Source: Eopsaltria australis (taxonomy: Eukaryota > Chordata > Aves > Passeriformes > Petroicidae). From it: 64,000 nt of DNA. Below the pieces are notes generated by a model. The model was not told where the DNA came from and ran no database searches. It saw only the letters and a list, made by a program, of their open reading frames with translations. The translations under genes were made by a program, and so were the position numbers. Of this stretch, positions 56,431 to 64,000 are shown one piece after another (positions within the stretch are counted from its first letter, which is position 1; the number at the start of each line of letters is the position of its first letter). The DNA is taken from NCBI GenBank assembly GCA_034509425.1, contig JAVTVJ010000439.1, positions 310,001-374,000 on the forward strand, in the 5' to 3' direction.

Positions 56431-58344
56431 TGAAATGTAGCTTGAGTTGCATTGCTTTAAATGAGATTTGTGCCTGAGACGTGTTGCTGCTCAAGGAGTG
56501 CCTGAAAGCTCAGTGTGAACAGTGTTTAAATTCCATGCTTTAACATACCTCATAAATGGATCAATTTTCTTTTTAACATGTAGATTCCTATTTGGACTCC
56601 ATGATAAATAATAGGGTATTTTTCTAGAAAGGATTGTTCATTGTAATACACAAGTGAGCTTTAAGTCCTGCTTGAGCTTATGGATTGTGAGTTTTCTTCC
56701 TAAGAGGTAAATGAGGTGGATTTTCCAGTTATTTGTACTGCAGTGAGTTCTGCTCTTGGCTGGGGCCTTGTTGCCTGGAAATGCCAGAGTAACCAGCAGC
56801 AGTGTGTGGTGTTGGAGTAACTCTGTCCCTCAGTTTCTAATAAGGTTTCTTGACTGTAAAACAGCTGGTGTTCCACATACAGGCTTATGCCCCATTGCTA
56901 AATTTAGATCTTGCTTTTCAAATCTCCCCTGAGACAGCAGGGTTTGGGTACTTGAGCACTTTTCAAAACTGCTTAGTTTTCCTGTGCAATGGACCAAAGT
57001 AGGCTCTTGCCACAGTACATCTCACTTTTTAGCTATGTGGAAGTTAAAGTATTAGAAAGCCAAAACAAATGTGTCTTGTTATTTGTATAACTTTATTTTT
57101 AAACCACAAACAGAACAGGGGTGGGGCAGAAATGAGTGGTCTTCCTAGGAAAGATTGTCCAGTCTCTTATTTTATTTTTAATACACTTTCTTAAACATCT
57201 GTTACGGACCATTGTTGGACATGGTAATGTTATCTTAGAATTCTGACTTGACAAAATATAACATTTCCCCTGTGCTTTTGGGAAGAGTTGGATTTGATAA
57301 GACTTGTCCTTATGCCCTAGGACTTAATCTGGAGGCTTCACCTTTGTAACTTGGCCTGTAATTCAGATGTGAGCATTAAAATAGCATCACCAATGGGTTT
57401 GGCTTTTGCTGGTTCACAGCTGAAGAGCATTTTTTTTTTTTTAAATTTTTTTCCTCCAGTCTTCATGAAACAGCATGTATTTCTACCTAAGCACCCAGAT
57501 TTGTTCTGGTAAAATCAATTGTCTGGATGGGTTTGGAAGTTGTGAAGGAAGTCCTGGGTAGAAGCTGAGACTTTGCTGCTATTTCTGACTCATACCTGCT
57601 GTGAACTTGGGCATGCCATTTCCACTTTCCACCTGCTTCCTTCTCATCTTGTATCTGTCCTAAGTAAATTGCCAGCTGCTTGCAGCCAGGACTCGCTGTT
57701 TGTGCCACGTGGAGCAGAGCCTCATCGTGACCCATGGCCCTGCTGCTCCCACTGCTGATAACTGGGACAAACGTTCCTGCTGCAGGTGGGGCCGGGAACA
57801 CAACTACAGAACTGTATCAAGCCACTTAAAAAACCCCCAAAATTCAGACTCATCCAGCCCAGAGACTGCAAGGTGATTTTTATTTTTTTTTCCATAAATC
57901 AGTTCAGAAATATATTGCTCTCCAGACATTTGCCCATGCTAAGCTGCCTCTCTGGAGACAGCAAATGGGTCAAATCTATAGCCAGGCTTTTTGAACCACC
58001 TGTATTTTCTCTGAAGAAAGGCAGTACAATAATGTAAGAAGCACAAATGGTTTTCAAGGGTAAATCCATACAAAGCTTAAATTCTCAGCTGCCTTTTAGA
58101 TACCAGTGCCTAAAATTTTTTTTGATAGTTTAGAAAATGCTCAAAAGCTTTTTATCCTTGAAAAATATATTTATACAATCCTCTGAAAATGGAGGATTGA
58201 CAAACTTAAGCTTTCAGAAACATTTTTGTGCAATGTTAAAAATATCTGAAAATAGATCTGGAATGAACAGTTGAACTGGGAGCGTAGAATTGCTGTAAAG
58301 TGTAGAGAAATGTGACTATTTGTCAGTTTGTCAACAACAAAGAG

Positions 58345-58492
58345 ACTGTGGAGTCTCCCTCAGTGGAGATATTCAGGAACCATCTGGACACAGTCCTGTG
58401 CAATGTGCTGTAGGATGACCCTGTTTGAGCAGGGAGGTTGGAGCAGCTGACCCACTGTGATCCCTTCCAACCTGACCCATTCTGTGATTTTG
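58345..58492 (+). mobile_element. CR1 LINE 3' fragment
   Basis: GACTGTGGAGTCTCCCTCAG, GGAGATATTCAGGAACCATC, CTGGACACAGTCCTGTGCAA, ATCCCTTCCAACCTGACCCA and TTCTGTGATTTTG. Confidence 0.93.
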
Positions 58493-59131
58493 ATTATGAT
58501 TTTTTTCAAAGTGCTGAAATTGCTCAGCGACAGATCCGTAGCAAGCAAGCATCCCTCTCTTACTTTGCAGGTGGATATGTCAGTGGTTGGGCACAGACTC
58601 TGTAAAACTTAGATCTGGATCAGTTTAGTGTTGCCTGTCAGTTCTTTTCCCTTGCAGGCCCATTTTCAAGCAGTCATTCCCATACTCCTGGAAGCCTGGA
58701 GTATTCTCCCCAAAGCATCTCTGGTGGTGAGGACTGTAACAGCTCCTTCCCAAGGGGGATCATCTTCTGCTGTCCTCAGGGTTGGGTTTCACCCAGGCAC
58801 ATCTCATGTATCTCGTGACCATGAGGGATTGCCTGAGTTCCTGGACTGAGGTAGATTGATTCCCTGCTCTCCTGACCAGCATTCCAGCTGTTCCTGTTTT
58901 ATTTTGCCTCTCCTTTGCTGGAGGCAGGCTGCTCCTCACCAGATGTGCTTTTGCACTGATGCAGGTGCAGGGCCTTGCAGCCCAGCCTAGGAAGGTCAAG
59001 TTCTCAGCTGAGGACAAAGATCATTCTGTGCTGTCTTCTGTAGCTGTGGCTTCTCTCTCCCCTCCCACAGCCAGCCTGGTAGCCCTTAGCCCTGTTCATT
59101 AAATCTCAGCCTTAGACATGTTTTCATAAAA

Positions 59132-59790
59132 GCATAAAATCACAAAATGTTTTGGGTCGGAAGGTGACTAAAGATGATCTTGTTCCACCCCCTGCCATGG
59201 GCAGGGACACCTTCCACTAGACCAGGTTGCTCCAAGCATGTCCAAACTGGCCTGGAACACTTCCAGGGATGAGGCAGCCACAGCTCTGGACAGCCCGTGC
59301 TAGGGCCTCACCACCCTCACAGTACAGGTTTTTTCCTAATATCCAATTTAAATGTGCTCTCTTTCAGTTTGAAGCCATTTCCCCTCGTCCTGTCACGACA
59401 TGTTCTTGTCAATAGTCTTGCCCCATCTTTCCCTTAAGTTCCCTTCAATTATGGAAGGGAATTAGGTCACCCCAAAGCCTTCTCTTTTCTATGCTGAACA
59501 ATCCCAGTTCTCTCAGCCTTTCCTCACAGCATCCATCCCTCTGATCCCCTTGGTGCCTCATCTGGACTCACTCCAACAACTCCACATTGTTCCTGTGCTG
59601 GGACCCCAGAGCTGGACACAGCTCTGCAGGTGGGGTCTCACCTGAGCCGGGCAGAGGGGCAGAATCTCCTCCCTTGACCTGCCCACGCTGCTTTGGATGC
59701 AGCCCAGGACACAACTGGCTTTTGTATGGCTTCTCCTAAGGGTTTCATGTGGATTCTGTCCCTTACTGCTTTGTATTTCCTGGCATAAGG
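59132..59790 (-). mobile_element. CR1 LINE 3' fragment, about 0.65 kb
   Basis: ATAAAATCACAAAATGTTTT, CCCCTGCCATGGGCAGGGAC, ACCTTCCACTAGACCAGGTT, TTTGAAGCCATTTCCCCTCG, ACTCCAACAACTCCACATTG and CTCAGCCTTTCCTCACAGC in reverse CR1 order. Confidence 0.94.
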
Positions 59791-61501
59791 AGTTCTGCAA
59801 TAGTATTTGTTGTGATTTAGGTTAAAACCCTGCAGGTCACTAAGCTGAAGTGCCCTTTTGCCAGTTTCCTTACAAGTTTACTGCATCCTAGTCTGTACCT
59901 TTCTCTACGGAGTTTTACTTTGTGTCTGTGTGATGCTGAGGATTTGCTGCAGCTCCTCAGAGAGCAGCAGAAGGTGGCTGGAGTTAAACCCTGGGTTTGC
60001 CAGTGCTTTCTAACAACAGAATAGAGACTTTAGGTTTAGCAATAGCACTGTTGTGTGTAGGCTGCTTCTGGCATGGTTTGGTTTTTCTGTTCACTCCTTT
60101 GACTACAACTGAAGCATAAAAGCAGTGTAGCACTAAACTTTCAACTGGCAAAAGAGAACTGTGTAGCTCTGTGATGGAAATGTGTGTACGTGGATCTTAA
60201 AAAGTTTCTGCATATTTGCTAACCCATAGAAATTCTGTTATTATTATTTAACAATGCATCTTAACAAATTCTGTGCATTATCATAAGAATACACTTTTAC
60301 TTCTTTCTCCTTAAAAGCTTTTACTCCCTTCCTTAAAAGAGAAAAAGAAAAAAATATTCCCTTGTTCAGATGTGCCTGAATATGTATATGGAACAGTCTG
60401 GGGACAATGATTCAGGATCTGTTATTTTGATTTCAGCTGCACTATTTCCTTCCTTAAATCTTAGTTGGTAAAGTTTTAGAAGAGCTAAAGGGGTAAATAG
60501 TAACATGTTGGTGTATATATTGGGGATCCTGTGTTAGGATTGTGCCCTCCCAGGTTCACTTTATGTATAAATTAAGGTTTTTATGTCAAACACTTGCTGG
60601 GAGTAAATTGGTTCTGATCCCCTTAATACTGTAGTGTTTGAAAAAGCATATGGCAATAAATGTAGGTGTGCATCCTATTTATACCAGAAGCCCTCTCCCT
60701 TCTCATCTCAAGCTTTCTTCTGTGGTTGCATTCAGTGCATTTGCTGTCATCATTCCTTTCCCTTCAGCACAGATGCAGCCATTCCCCTTGGCTTTTTGTT
60801 GCCAGCACACACTGTGCTCTTCTGCAATTGTGTTGTGTTGTTTTCTTCTTTCAGCACCAGAGTTGTGAGAACACAATTGAAAATAACTCTGGTGGAGTAC
60901 CTGGAGAGCTGTGTTTCCTCACGAGCCCAAATGTGTGTCCAGCAGTGATGCCATAGCTAGGAATTTGTTGGAAGAACATCTCCTGCTGTCTGTCTTACTT
61001 GGCATCAGGTTTTTCCTGGCCTGAGGCACCGTTTAGCTCCTCAGTATCTCCCATTGTCTGGTCTGGGCTGTGCTTTGTTCACAGGAGGTGTTAACATGGT
61101 ACCAGTGTTGTAACAACCTCTGGATATCGAGATTTTGGTTCTGCTTTGTCACTTCGAAGAATTTCTGAGAAGATAAAAGTGTGTTAGTTTGCAAATGAAA
61201 GCAGTGCTTAAGAGGTTGTTTCTGTCTGTCAGGAGGAATCCTGATATCAAGTACTCAATATGAGAAACCTGCCCTAATTTCTAGTAAACTGAGTAATCAC
61301 CATAATGGGTGAATTACAGGTGTTTAATGTCTTAGAATGACAAGCAGTGAATGAGGCTCCAGAGCTGCTTTTGAAAACATGAGCTGCTCATGATTTCTTG
61401 ATACAAGCATTGGTTGATATGCACTTAACTGGTAGGACATTTTTTGACTCAGGTCTATCAAAGGAGTGGATTAATGGTTTGTGCTGTCTTTTTTTTTCCA
61501 G

Positions 61502-61605
61502 TTCAACAGAATGGAGTCCGACACTGCTCCTACACAGCATCCAGGAAAAACCTGTATGTTAACAAGAACACAAAGGTTATCTGTCAGGGTTTTACAGGCA
61601 AACAG
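61502..61605 (+). CDS. SUCLG1: SUCLG1 coding exon 2
   Basis: 104 bases, residues 18-52. Acceptor TTTTTCCAG, donor GTATGG. Reads [14 protein letters not shown] (presequence end), then [13 protein letters not shown], the start of the CoA-binding Rossmann domain (G47-F-T-G-K). Confidence 0.97.
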
Positions 61606-62441
61606 GTATGGTCATGAATTATTTCTTCTTTCAGCCTTTCAGTCAGAAAGTTAATTGCTCAGAAAGCTTAATTATACATGAAATGGATTATATACTGCCT
61701 CTGTCTGTGTTGATAGGAAGCTGGATTTCCTTCACCACCAGGAAGGTCCCTTCAGCACTGTAGTTTACTTTCTTTGGCCCAAATACTTGTGCACAAGCTT
61801 GAAGTTGGTTTTGAATAATCTCTATTGTAGTTCTTTTCGTTTTTGTTCTTCATACTGTATGCAGCTGAAAGGGTTTCTTTGTAAAAGGATATTTGCAAAA
61901 AAATTGCCAAAACCTGACTGTTTTACAAGTGCTTCTTTCAGAAATGCATTTCAGTATCAATGTCTATGAATTAAATTTCTGTTTTTATTTCAGGATATTT
62001 AATAATTTTCTCAGATTCACTCCTTTACACATTTGCAGGCAGAGAAAGCTGCTTTTATAAAACTATCAGCTAGTGATGGATGAGCATGCTAATTTCTCCT
62101 ATTTCACTGTAGTGTGTCATCTGCCAGACTTGATGTGGAAGAGAAACTGTGGCTGCTGTGTCTGCAGATGTATTAGCAGCACACAACAAAATACCCTTTA
62201 GCATGCAACCACAGTGCTCTGATAAAAAAAAGAGCATATTAGCATATTCCAAATACATTTAAAACATGTGGATGCACTCTCTCCAAAATATCTGATTATA
62301 TATGTGTAGTGGAAACTTCCCTTCTTATTGTAAATTTAAGTGACATAAATTGCCTGTAGAATTACAGATAACATCAAACTTTTTGGTTAACATTATTTGC
62401 TATTACATGCCTTCTAACTTTACTTATTTTCTCTCTCCTAG
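61606..62441 (+). other. SUCLG1: SUCLG1 intron 2
   Basis: GTATGG to CTCTCCTAG; AT-rich, nothing else recognised. Confidence 0.85.
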
Positions 62442-62558
62442 GGCACCTTTCACAGTCAGCAGGCATTGGACTATGGCACCAATCTAGTTGGAGGAATTTC
62501 TCCAGGGAAAGGGGGAAAAACTCATCTAGGTCTGCCTGTGTTTAATTCTGTGAAGGAG
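62442..62558 (+). CDS. SUCLG1: SUCLG1 coding exon 3, CoA-binding domain
   Basis: 117 bases, residues 53-91, phase 0 at both ends. Acceptor CTCTCCTAG, donor GTAATT. Contains [28 protein letters not shown]. The T-F-H and P-G-K-G-G segments are conserved CoA-binding parts of the family. Confidence 0.97.
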
Positions 62559-63067
62559 GTAATTTGCAGAAGTGACTGGAGGGCACAGGGTTTAATACTG
62601 CTGAAGGGCTCCTTATTTCATTGCTCACACTGGAGAGACAAATATTTGTGCTGTGGATGTCGCTGGGCAAAGAGTGAAATAGAAGCCTTGTAAAAGAGGG
62701 AGCATTCAGGGTGGTCAGGCACAAATTTGGCTTCCACTGGGAAGTTCATAGAGTCTGGGTACACTTGCTTTATGAATGCAGCTCATTTCTGATTAATTCT
62801 GCTGTGCATGATGAATTTTTAGCAAACTGTTATGTAAGAGTACTTAGGATGGTGATCATGGGGCAGATCCTCTCCAGACAGTGGTCAGTTCTCAGTTCCC
62901 TGGTTGTGTCCCATCTTCAGGGAATTTAACACTTGCTTAGATTACAGTAAATTAATACACATCCTTAGTTCATGCTTGAGAATGGAGCTATTTTAAATGA
63001 GTTGTTGTCAAACCTTCTCTCCAGCCCCAATAAACGCACGATGCGTTTCCTGTTGCGTCCATTGCAG
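62559..63067 (+). other. SUCLG1: SUCLG1 intron 3
   Basis: GTAATT to CATTGCAG; nothing else recognised. Confidence 0.85.
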
Positions 63068-63280
63068 GCCAAAGAACAAACGGGTGCTTCAGCCACTGTC
63101 ATCTACGTCCCTCCCCCGTTTGCTGCTGCTGCCATCAACGAGGCCATCGATGCAGAGATGCCCCTGGTGGTTTGCATCACCGAGGGCATCCCCCAGCAGG
63201 ACATGGTGCGCGTCAAACACCGGCTGCTGCGGCAGGGCAAGACCCGCCTGGTGGGCCCCAACTGCCCCGGGGTCATCAAT
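63068..63280 (+). CDS. SUCLG1: SUCLG1 coding exon 4
   Basis: 213 bases, residues 92-162. Acceptor CATTGCAG, donor GTAAGT. Contains [24 protein letters not shown] and G-P-N-C-P-G-V-I-N, hallmark segments of the alpha subunit. Confidence 0.97.
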
Positions 63281-63368
63281 GTAAGTGACCTCTGCCTTTG
63301 CTCCAAGGCTGAGCTGTTCCTAGTGGTGGTTTGAATGTTCCATCTGACTTCTCCCACTCTTTCCTTAG

Positions 63369-64000
<632 letters not shown>

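Larger units (their letters stand above)
52949..61501 (+). other. SUCLG1: SUCLG1 intron 1
   Basis: 8.5 kb intron with four CR1 fragments, a 102/103-bp duplication and AT-rich unique sequence. No other gene recognised. Confidence 0.85.

Overview
The window is nuclear DNA from a bird. The evidence is three vertebrate genes with spliced, GT-AG bounded exons, CpG-island promoters, and about fifteen fragments of the avian CR1 LINE in both orientations. The species cannot be fixed from the sequence; a passerine is plausible but not shown.

Layout. (1) Bases 1 to about 11650 carry the 5' end of EIF2AK3 (PERK) on the minus strand: coding exons 1 and 2 and two long introns; the rest of the gene lies to the left of the window. 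Its CpG-island promoter (about 11280-12130) holds five CCAAT boxes. (2) A 6 kb intergenic stretch (12130-18290) contains a minisatellite and two CR1 fragments. (3) RPIA (ribose-5-phosphate isomerase A) lies complete on the plus strand, head-to-head with EIF2AK3: nine coding exons between 18465 and 34669 assemble without a frame break into 277 codons plus stop, followed by a 3' UTR with a poly(A) signal near 35762. Its promoter has two opposed ZNF143-type motifs, and its first intron opens with a 1.7 kb G-rich minisatellite. (4) Bases 35790-52690 hold no recognised gene. Near 41.0-42.4 kb on the minus strand there is a candidate proline-rich gene with an internal duplication, an in-frame minisatellite, a stop and a nearby AATAAA. 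CR1 fragments fill much of the rest. (5) SUCLG1 (succinyl-CoA ligase alpha subunit) starts at 52897 on the plus strand; coding exons 1-5 (181 codons plus one base) are present and the gene runs off the right edge.

The three recognised genes are not one pathway. EIF2AK3 is an ER-stress kinase, RPIA acts in the non-oxidative pentose phosphate pathway, and SUCLG1 acts in the mitochondrial TCA cycle. Both complete promoters show G-rich sense strands just downstream of the first splice donor. Exon coordinates come from hand translation and splice-site reading; transcription start sites were not determined. Most other open frames are chance or low-complexity frames and are not annotated.
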